Part shown: piece after piece, positions 1 to 4,664 of the stretch
Layout: the number at the start of each line of letters is the position of its first letter
Position numbering within the stretch: position 1 is the first letter of the stretch
Source of the DNA: Oscillospiraceae bacterium
GTDB lineage: Bacteria > Bacillota_A > Clostridia > Oscillospirales > Oscillospiraceae
DNA length: 6,151 nt
Direction: 5' to 3'
NCBI GenBank assembly: GCA_017411665.1
Contig: JAFQPT010000116.1
Coordinates: 1 to 6,151 of the forward strand
The notes under the pieces: generated by a model
Seen by the model: the letters and a program-made list of their open reading frames with translations, nothing else
Database searches by the model: none
Told to the model about the DNA's origin: nothing
Program-made: the position numbers and the translations under genes

Positions 1-109
1 CCATCCCGAACAAATTCTGCAAAATGGACAAATGCCCCGAGCTGGATATGGGCAAAAACTCTGCAATGCCCTGTACCAGACCTAAAATCACAGCATTGAT
101 AATAGACAT
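1..109 (-). CDS. uppP: Undecaprenyl-diphosphatase UppP/BacA, N-terminal fragment (runs off the window)
   Basis: UppP is an integral membrane phosphatase. It removes a phosphate from undecaprenyl pyrophosphate to recycle the lipid carrier for peptidoglycan and other wall polymers, and extra copies give bacitracin resistance. Only the first 36 codons are visible, but they carry the family signature: a hydrophobic start, then [17 protein letters not shown] at residues 11-27. The (E/Q)xxxE motif is present as Q13 and E17. H26 matches the histidine that follows the SSSGH loop in the E. coli enzyme. The rest, including the PGxSRS-type motif, is beyond the window edge. The start at 109-107 is well supported by AGGAGG at 117-122, 7 nt upstream. 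The gene has its own promoter at 184-212 and a leader of about 68 nt with inverted repeats, so it is probably a separate transcription unit from the protease gene upstream. Family identity is very likely; completeness of the gene is unknown. Confidence 0.93.
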   Translation of the reverse strand, partial: MSIINAVILGLVQGIAEFLPISSSGHLSILQNLFGM

Positions 110-116
110 ATGTATA

Positions 117-122
117 CCTCCT
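117..122 (-). promoter_or_regulatory. Ribosome binding site of uppP
   Basis: The minus strand reads AGGAGG, 7 nt before the ATG at 109, a near-ideal Shine-Dalgarno. Its AGGA part can pair weakly with TCCT at 128-131 across a 5-nt loop (stem 119-122 with 128-131). Only 4 bp are involved, so sequestration is possible but not convincing. Confidence 0.85.
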
Positions 123-131
123 AAAGCAGGA

Positions 132-146
132 ATGATTTCAAATCAT
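132..146. repeat. Perfect 15-bp inverted repeat in the uppP leader
   Basis: The sequence ATGATTT-c-AAATCAT has two perfect 7-base arms around one central base. The spacing suits a DNA-binding dimer better than an RNA hairpin, since a 1-nt loop cannot close. It lies between the predicted transcription start and the uppP ribosome binding site. It could be an operator; no binding protein can be named. Confidence 0.5.
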
Positions 147-149
147 AAG

Positions 150-168
150 CTGTCGGACATTCCGACAG
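150..168 (-). repeat. GC-containing hairpin in the uppP 5' leader
   Basis: The minus strand reads CTGTCGGA-ATG-TCCGACAG: a perfect 8-bp stem around a 3-nt loop. It sits about 9 nt after the predicted transcription start and 27 nt before the ribosome binding site. No U-run follows, so it is not an intrinsic terminator. It may stabilise the 5' end of the mRNA, act as a cis-regulatory element or be a DNA operator. Which of these applies cannot be decided from the sequence. Confidence 0.55.
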
Positions 169-183
169 ATAGTTTAGCATCAT

Positions 184-212
184 ATTATAGCATGAGACTG
201 TCGAAATAACAA
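184..212 (-). promoter_or_regulatory. Extended -10 housekeeping sigma promoter for uppP
   Basis: The -10 box is a perfect TATAAT at 184-189. It is preceded by TG at 191-192, giving the extended -10 form TGCTATAAT. The -35 box TTGTTA lies at 207-212 with a 17-nt spacer, matching TTGACA at 4 of 6 positions. Transcription is expected to begin near 174-177, giving a leader of roughly 65-68 nt before the uppP ATG. The promoter lies just downstream of the terminator that closes the protease gene, which supports an independent uppP unit. This is the clearest promoter in the window. Confidence 0.85.
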
Positions 213-231
213 GAAGGTTCCCAAAACCTTC
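213..231 (-). repeat. Inverted repeat abutting the uppP -35 box; possible weak second terminator
   Basis: The minus strand reads GAAGGTT-TTGGG-AACCTTC, a perfect 7-bp stem with a 5-nt loop. It is followed at once by TTGTTATTT, a broken U-rich tail. It could be a backup terminator for the protease transcript. Its 3' side directly abuts the -35 hexamer, so it could instead be an operator for the uppP promoter. Confidence 0.4.
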
Positions 232-248
232 CATATATCATATATAAT

Positions 249-281
249 AAAAAAGGATTGCATTCAGCTGCAATCCTTTTT
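249..281 (-). terminator. Intrinsic terminator at the end of the TepA-like gene
   Basis: The minus strand forms a 13-bp perfect stem, AAAAAGGATTGCA paired with TGCAATCCTTTTT, around the 6-nt loop GCTGAA. An unbroken T run continues to 249, followed by more A/T. The 5' arm is made from the last codons of the protease gene (Lys-Asp-Cys and part of Ser), and the TGA stop at 264-266 sits in the loop. The stem is A/U-rich, but its length and T run make termination likely. Confidence 0.85.
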
Positions 282-932
282 ATATCTGTCAATTTCTCTG
301 TGAAGGAACTCCAAAGCATCCCCCAATCCGCCCAGACAATCAATCAATCCGTACTCGACTGCCTCTCGTCCATCGACAACCGTACCAACATCATTTGCGA
401 TTTCATCTGTCGCCTGCATCAGCTGCTCGAATCGTTCCGTGCTGATGCCGGAATGAGAAGCCACAAACTCGGAAATCCGCTGCTGGGTACGTGCAAAATA
501 ACGCCATGTCTGCGGAGCAGCAATTACAAGTCCTGTCATCCGCACGGGATGAATCATCATGCATGCACTGGGTGGAATGAAAGACCGCTTCCCTGCCACT
601 GCCAACGCCACTCCGATGGAATGACTGCCCCCCAGCACCAATGTGGCTGTCGGTTTCCGCATTCCCGCAATCACCTCAGCAATCGCAAGCCCTGCCTCCA
701 CATCTCCGCCCATGGTATTGAGCATAATAAGCAAAGCGTCGATTTCGGGGGATTCCTCCACCGCAGCAAGCATGGGCAAGATGTGCTCGTATTTCGTTCC
801 CTTTCCATCCTCGGGTGTATTCTGATGTCCTTCAATTTGTCCCACAATCGGTAAACAATGGATGCTGCCGTTTTTTCCCTTCACATCCGTACTGCCCAAT
901 TCTTTAATGGTTTCACGTTGCTGTTCATTCAT
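264..932 (-). CDS. tepA: TepA-type ClpP-family serine protease (translocation-enhancing protein)
   Basis: This is a 222-aa cytoplasmic protease of the ClpP/TepA group. TepA is the Bacillus ClpP-like paralog named for aiding protein export; its real substrates are unclear. Seen here: the TepA opening IHCLPIVGQIEGH at residues 24-36; the ClpP oxyanion region NTMGGDVEAGLAIAE at 72-86; GGSHSIG at 101-107 with the likely nucleophile Ser105; MIHPVRMTG at 126-134 with the catalytic His128; and the C-terminal EAVEYGLID at 190-198. The aspartate of classical ClpP aligns with glycine or threonine here (DVGT, 181-184), as I recall for TepA proteins, so the third catalytic residue is uncertain. There is no signal peptide or membrane segment. 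The ATG at 930-932 follows GGAGG with an 8-nt spacer and preserves the conserved N-terminus. That ribosome binding site lies in the terminator of the preceding aminopeptidase gene, so expression probably needs transcriptional readthrough. The gene ends in its own terminator. Confidence 0.9.
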   Translation of the reverse strand: MNEQQRETIKELGSTDVKGKNGSIHCLPIVGQIEGHQNTPEDGKGTKYEHILPMLAAVEESPEIDALLIMLNTMGGDVEAGLAIAEVIAGMRKPTATLVLGGSHSIGVALAVAGKRSFIPPSACMMIHPVRMTGLVIAAPQTWRYFARTQQRISEFVASHSGISTERFEQLMQATDEIANDVGTVVDGREAVEYGLIDCLGGLGDALEFLHREIDRYKKDCS

Positions 933-982
933 AAAAAATCCCTCCCGCTGTATTTTGCACAGCCGGAGGGATTTTTAATCAT
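929..982 (-). CDS. Possible 17-codon mini-ORF bridging the aminopeptidase stop and the tepA start
   Basis: The ATG at 980-982 directly follows the TAA of the aminopeptidase gene (983-985), in the same frame. It opens a 17-codon ORF, MIKNPSGCAKYSGRDFL, that runs through both arms of the terminator hairpin. Its TGA at 929-931 overlaps the tepA start codon as ATGA. No Shine-Dalgarno precedes it, so translation would rely on reinitiation by ribosomes finishing the aminopeptidase. If translated, it would open the hairpin that hides the tepA ribosome binding site and deliver ribosomes to the tepA ATG. The arrangement is seen in the sequence; translation and function are inference. A chance ORF is the main alternative, since 17 codons is short. 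Confidence 0.25.
   Translation of the reverse strand: MIKNPSGCAKYSGRDFL
934..976 (-). terminator. Strong intrinsic terminator of the aminopeptidase operon, overlapping the tepA ribosome binding site
   Basis: The arms at 934-951 and 959-976 pair at 17 of 18 positions, with one C-C mismatch at 946/964, around a 7-nt loop (952-958). The core is the GC-rich CCCTCC/GGGAGG pairing flanked by A/T pairs. On the minus strand it ends in six Ts, the classic intrinsic terminator form, and begins 6 nt after the aminopeptidase TAA. The hairpin is close to symmetric and could act on plus-strand transcripts, but no plus-strand gene is seen. Its 3' arm contains the tepA Shine-Dalgarno and its T run touches the tepA ATG. 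Confidence 0.9.
939..946 (-). promoter_or_regulatory. Sequestered ribosome binding site of tepA
   Basis: The minus strand reads GGGAGGGA followed by six Ts and ATG; the GGAGG core is 8 nt from the start codon. It is a strong site in sequence but lies entirely in the 3' arm of the terminator stem, paired with CCCTCC of the 5' arm. In any transcript entering from upstream it would be occluded when the hairpin forms. No other in-frame start with a good site exists nearby; the GTG at Val17 lacks one and would cut close to the conserved N-terminus. Confidence 0.8.
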
Positions 983-2374
983 TTATTCGGCATGATAGAG
1001 CGCCTTCATTGCCTTATAAGTCATGTAGCAGTCAAACTTGGAAACCAGTTCAAAGGGGGCATGCATGCTCATTACAGGCACACCGGCATCAATGGTCTCA
1101 ATGTTGCGATTTGCCATGTACTGCGCGATGGTACCGCCGCCGCCCTGATCGACCTTGCCCATTTCGGTCATCTGCCATACAACACCGTAGTCTGCAAAAA
1201 TCTTACGCAGATGTGCAACCGTTTCAGCGGATGCGTCACTGGTGCCTGCCTTACCGCGGGAACCTGTGTACTTGCAAACACCGATACCGCCGTTCATCTT
1301 TGCATTATTCTGCTTATCGCTGACTTCGGGATACAGCGGGTCGTAGCCGTTGCAAACGTCAGCGGAAACACAGAAGCTGTTTGCGTAGCAGGTATGCACG
1401 TGTGCGTTCTGTTCATCGCACAGGTCTTCCATAAAGTGGTCAAAGGCTCTGGACAAAATACCGGTAACACCCATAGAGCCTGTTTCTTCCTTATCGGTCA
1501 GAATACAGATTGCGGTTCTGTTGGGAATGATATCAAGTTCCAGAATTGCCTGCAATTCCGCAAAGGCGCAGGAGCGGTCATCATGACCATAGCCACCGAT
1601 CATAGAGCGGTCCAAACCAATATCACGAACCTCCATTGCAGGAACAACTTCCAGTTCAGCAGACAGGAAGTCTTCCTCTACAATGCCGTAACGGCTGTTG
1701 AGAATACTCATCACTGCCAGTTTCACACGATCGTTGCCTTCACAGTCATAAGGGATGGAGCCGACAAAAATCTTCATACCTTCACCGGTATGTGCCTCGT
1801 GCAGTCCCTTCTTGATCTGATCTGCAGCCAGATGAGGCAGCAGGTCGGTAATCACAAACTGAGGATCCTCGGGATCACGGCCGATTACGATACTCACGGT
1901 TTCTCCGTTCTTCAGCGCAACCACGCCATGCATTTCCAGAGGAACAGCAACCCACTGATACTTGCGGATGCCGCCATAGTAATGTGTACGGAAGTACGCC
2001 AGATCATCGGTTTCCATCAAAGGATTCTGCTTCAGGTCCAGACGAGGAGCATCAATGTGCGCACCTGCCATCAGGCAGCCCTCATCCAGAGGCTGTTCTC
2101 CCATAACCGCCAGAATCAGAGACTTGCCGCGAATATTGCGATACAGCTTTGTACCGGGCTGCATGGGCATCCCGACCTCGTATTCCACAAAGCCTGCCTT
2201 TTCAGCCATTTCCACAGCGACCTGTACACATTCACGTTCGGTACGCGAAATATTCAGAAAATGCTTGTAGGCTTCGCAGTATTCATGCAGTGCAAGCTTT
2301 TCGTCTGCACCGATCAAGTCATATCCATTCTTAGGACGATAAAACAGTTCCTGTTTCAGTTCATTTGCGTTCAT
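983..2374 (-). CDS. apeA: M18-family zinc aminopeptidase (aminopeptidase I type)
   Basis: This 463-aa cytoplasmic metallo-aminopeptidase belongs to peptidase family M18, whose members remove N-terminal residues from peptides with a two-metal (usually zinc) centre and form large tetrahedral oligomers. Its length fits the bacterial 'M18 aminopeptidase 1' subgroup. Expected metal ligands and catalytic residues are visible: His106 in AGAHIDAPRLDLKQNPL (103-119), the bridging Asp265 or Asp266 in GYGHDDR (261-267), the Glu pair 296-297 in TDKEETGSMG (293-302), Asp339 in SADV (337-340), and His438 in SMHAPFEL (436-443). The glycine-rich DQGGGGTIAQ at 409-418 is also typical. The ATG at 2372-2374 lies inside the end of the TsaC-CoaE gene (14-nt overlap). 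GGAGG at 2387-2391 is 12 nt upstream, rather far but usable, and the overlap suggests translational coupling. It is the last gene of the operon before the terminator. The symbol apeA follows family naming; substrate preference cannot be read from sequence. Confidence 0.93.
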   Translation of the reverse strand: MNANELKQELFYRPKNGYDLIGADEKLALHEYCEAYKHFLNISRTERECVQVAVEMAEKAGFVEYEVGMPMQPGTKLYRNIRGKSLILAVMGEQPLDEGCLMAGAHIDAPRLDLKQNPLMETDDLAYFRTHYYGGIRKYQWVAVPLEMHGVVALKNGETVSIVIGRDPEDPQFVITDLLPHLAADQIKKGLHEAHTGEGMKIFVGSIPYDCEGNDRVKLAVMSILNSRYGIVEEDFLSAELEVVPAMEVRDIGLDRSMIGGYGHDDRSCAFAELQAILELDIIPNRTAICILTDKEETGSMGVTGILSRAFDHFMEDLCDEQNAHVHTCYANSFCVSADVCNGYDPLYPEVSDKQNNAKMNGGIGVCKYTGSRGKAGTSDASAETVAHLRKIFADYGVVWQMTEMGKVDQGGGGTIAQYMANRNIETIDAGVPVMSMHAPFELVSKFDCYMTYKAMKALYHAE

Positions 2375-3578
2375 GTTCTGCGATTACCTCCATAAAATAG
2401 TGTTTGCATTTTTCGACGAAAACTTCTGCCGTAGAGTCGTTCATCAAAATTTTGTCACAATGCTCACGGTAGAAATCGTCGGATTTCTGAGACGTAATGC
2501 GATGACGCGCGTAGTCCTCATTGATGCCGTCACGTGCCATAATGCGGCGAACACGTTCTTCCACAGGTGCAAGAATCCCAACCAACGGACGATAATGCTC
2601 CGCCATACCGCTTTCAATCAGCGCAATGGCGTCCACAGCCGCCAATCTGCCACCTTCCATAGCGTAGACACGCAGCATACGTGCGGTTTCTTCCGCAACC
2701 GCACCGTGGGTAATGGCATTCAACTCCAGAAGAGCCTCGGGGTCATAGAACACAACCTTTCCGATAAGCTTAGTGTTCAGCACACCGTTTTCATATACAT
2801 CTCCAAATCGAGCGGTAAGTTTCTCTCTCAGGTCGACACTTGTCGCTCCCAGACGATGATACACCTCATCGCAGTCAATTACAAGCCCCCCAAGGGCATC
2901 AATTTGATTTAAGGCAGTAGTTTTTCCGCAGCCGGTACCACCGGTAATTCCAAACACAGTCATGTTTTCTACCAGAGTCTGTGCAATTTCCTCCTCGGAA
3001 AGTGCACCTTGTCGCAAAATACGATAGGGTGTTTGGCTCATATCAATGATTGTGGATTCCAACCCGATTCCGCATACACCGCCATCAATTACCGCGTGGA
3101 TTTCACCGCCCAAACCACGGAGAACCTCCTGTGCGGTTTTGGGACTGGGTGCACCGGAAAGATTTGCGGAAGGCGCCGCCAAAGGCAAACCGCATTCCTG
3201 CAGCAGTGCCAATGTTTGCGGATGGTCGGGACAGCGCAGCCCAACAGTGCTGCCACCCGCTCTGACAATTTCGGGCACAGTATCTTTGCTCTTCAGCACA
3301 ATGGTCAAAGGGCCGGGCCAGAATTTTTCTGCCAGTGCATACGCCGCCTTGGGGACATCCTCGCAATACAGCTCCATGGCAGATGCATCATGTACCATCA
3401 GACTCAAGGGCTTCACCTCGGGTCTGCCCTTCACACGATAAATTTCGCTGACAGCAGTTTCGTTCATACCGTTGCCAGCAAGACCGTAAACAGTCTCGGT
3501 AGGCACTGCCACCAAACCACCGCTTCGAATGATTTCCGCAGCTTCATGAATTTCGGATGTAATAATTTTGGTATTCAT
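2361..3578 (-). CDS. Fusion protein: L-threonylcarbamoyladenylate synthase (TsaC/YrdC) + dephospho-CoA kinase (CoaE)
   Basis: This 405-aa ORF carries two complete enzyme domains. Residues 1 to about 200 are a YrdC/TsaC domain, which makes threonylcarbamoyl-AMP from threonine, bicarbonate and ATP for the t6A37 modification of ANN-decoding tRNAs. Its motifs are VPTETVYGLA (25-34), KGRPEVKPLSLMVHD (50-64), FWPGPLT (86-92), TVGLRCPDHP (111-120) and APSANLSG (135-142). The extra C-terminal Sua5 domain is absent. Residues 206-405 are CoaE, which phosphorylates dephospho-CoA in the last step of CoA synthesis. It shows a P-loop GGTGCGKTT (213-221), VIDCDEVYHR (233-242) and the C-terminal RITSQKSDDFYREHCD stretch (360-375). 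The linker is only about ten residues, and Met206 (codon 2961-2963) looks like the ancestral CoaE start. That ATG has no ribosome binding site at normal spacing; a GAGGAGG at 2990-2996 is 26 nt away. The main start at 3578 has GGAGG 10 nt upstream and overlaps the prfA stop as ATGA. Both domain calls are firm; whether the product stays fused is inferred. Confidence 0.93.
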   Translation of the reverse strand: MNTKIITSEIHEAAEIIRSGGLVAVPTETVYGLAGNGMNETAVSEIYRVKGRPEVKPLSLMVHDASAMELYCEDVPKAAYALAEKFWPGPLTIVLKSKDTVPEIVRAGGSTVGLRCPDHPQTLALLQECGLPLAAPSANLSGAPSPKTAQEVLRGLGGEIHAVIDGGVCGIGLESTIIDMSQTPYRILRQGALSEEEIAQTLVENMTVFGITGGTGCGKTTALNQIDALGGLVIDCDEVYHRLGATSVDLREKLTARFGDVYENGVLNTKLIGKVVFYDPEALLELNAITHGAVAEETARMLRVYAMEGGRLAAVDAIALIESGMAEHYRPLVGILAPVEERVRRIMARDGINEDYARHRITSQKSDDFYREHCDKILMNDSTAEVFVEKCKHYFMEVIAEHERK

Positions 3579-4645
3579 AATGATTTCCCCTCCGAAGATT
3601 GCAGTCGTTCTGCCTGGTCAGCAGTCACAATGGCATCAATGATTTCATCCAAATCACCGTTCATAATCTGGTCAATGCGATACAGGGTCAGCCCGATTCG
3701 ATGGTCGGTCACTCTGCCCTGCGGGAAATTATAGGTACGGATGCGTTCATTGCGCATCCCCGTACCAACCTGACTGCGTCGCTCGGATGCAATGGCATCC
3801 GCCTGTTTCCGACATTCCGCATCATACAGTCGGCTGGTCAGAATACTGATGGCACGGTCTTTGTTTTTATACTGGCTTCGTTCGTCCTGACATTCCACCA
3901 CTGTGCCTGTGGGAATGTGGGTCACTCGAATGGCAGAAGAAGTCTTATTGACCTTCTGTCCGCCTGCACCGGAAGAGCGGAAGGTATCGATTTGCAGATC
4001 CTTAGGGTCAATATGGAAATCCACAGGGTCAACCTCGGGTAATACCGCAACAGTGGCAGTACTGGTATGCACTCTGCCGCCGGACTCCGTTTCGGGCACA
4101 CGCTGCACGCGATGCACCCCGCTTTCGAATTTCAAACGAGAGTAAGCTCCTTCCCCTTCAATCATAAAGCTGATTTCTTTAATACCGCCCAGCTCTGTTT
4201 CATTGATGTTCATGACCTCGGTCTTCCATCTGCGGGTATCTCCGTACATGGAATACATACGGTAAAGTCTTGCCGCAAACAATGCAGATTCCTCACCGCC
4301 GACCCCTGCTCGGATTTCCACAATGACGTTCTTTTCATCATTGGGGTCTTTCGGCGAAAGCAGCAGCTTCAGTTCGTGCTCCAGACGTTCACGGTCTTCC
4401 TTTGCCTGCTCAAACTCTTCTTTGGCAAGCTCACGAAACTCCGGATCATTCATCAGAAGCTGGGCCTCCTCAATGGTCTGCACCGCAGCAAGATAGCTGC
4501 GGTAGGTCTCAATTAAGGGCTCCAGCTGATTTTGCTCCTTTTGGAGTTTGGTGCTCATAGCTACATTGTCGTAGGTTTCCGGCTGATTCAGACGATGCTG
4601 AATCTCTTCATAACGCCGTTCGATATGTTTCAGTTTTTCAAGCAT
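3575..4645 (-). CDS. prfA: Peptide chain release factor 1 (RF1)
   Basis: RF1 recognises UAA and UAG stop codons in the ribosomal A site and triggers hydrolysis of peptidyl-tRNA. The 356-aa length is normal for the family. The N-terminal region (1-100) is helical and charged. The stop-codon-reading tripeptide is Pro-Glu-Thr at 184-186 within HRVQRVPETES (178-188), the RF1-type PxT form rather than the RF2 SPF. The catalytic GGQ loop is at 228-230 in SSGAGGQKVNKTSSA (224-238). The C-terminal TGMRNERIRTYNFPQGRVTDHR (295-316, with its conserved arginines) is also characteristic. The ATG at 4643-4645 follows the topoisomerase gene by 19 nt. The nearest Shine-Dalgarno (AAAGGA near 4658-4663) is 12 nt upstream and only moderate. 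The gene ends with a 4-nt ATGA overlap onto the TsaC-CoaE gene, indicating coupled translation. The usual partner prmC, the RF1/RF2 glutamine methyltransferase often next to prfA, is not adjacent here. Confidence 0.97.
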   Translation of the reverse strand: MLEKLKHIERRYEEIQHRLNQPETYDNVAMSTKLQKEQNQLEPLIETYRSYLAAVQTIEEAQLLMNDPEFRELAKEEFEQAKEDRERLEHELKLLLSPKDPNDEKNVIVEIRAGVGGEESALFAARLYRMYSMYGDTRRWKTEVMNINETELGGIKEISFMIEGEGAYSRLKFESGVHRVQRVPETESGGRVHTSTATVAVLPEVDPVDFHIDPKDLQIDTFRSSGAGGQKVNKTSSAIRVTHIPTGTVVECQDERSQYKNKDRAISILTSRLYDAECRKQADAIASERRSQVGTGMRNERIRTYNFPQGRVTDHRIGLTLYRIDQIMNGDLDEIIDAIVTADQAERLQSSEGKSL

Positions 4646-4664
4646 ACGTCCGTTTCATCCTTTC

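Noticed and set aside
24..209. Plus-strand 61-codon frame at the left edge
   Set aside because: It is antisense to the uppP start and crosses the uppP promoter and leader; no ribosome binding site or recognisable product.
233..245. AT-only inverted repeat ATATAT-c-ATATAT between the two hairpins
   Set aside because: Low-complexity alternating A/T is self-complementary by nature. It is more simply the A/T tail after the terminator than a specific site.
258..854. Plus-strand open frame of 198 codons opposite tepA
   Set aside because: It starts inside the terminator stem, lacks a ribosome binding site and lies opposite a convincing ClpP-family gene.
1013..1035. Possible promoter for tepA inside the aminopeptidase 3' end (TTGACT at 1030-1035, TATAAG at 1013-1018)
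   Set aside because: The spacer is only 11 nt, far below the roughly 16-18 nt needed. The boxes also lie within conserved coding sequence, and transcripts would still meet the terminator.
992..2395. Plus-strand open frame of 467 codons antisense to the whole aminopeptidase gene
   Set aside because: It has no ribosome binding site, no recognisable motif and low-complexity Cys/His-rich content typical of an antisense shadow. The minus-strand frame encodes a clear M18 enzyme with all metal ligands.
3009..3734. Plus-strand open frame of 241 codons opposite TsaC and the end of prfA
   Set aside because: It spans the junction of two well-identified minus-strand genes and shows no family motif or initiation signal.
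4638..4658. Tiny 6-codon ATG frame just before and overlapping the prfA start
   Set aside because: The AAAGG-like sequence directly abuts its ATG, leaving no usable spacing, so initiation there is unlikely.
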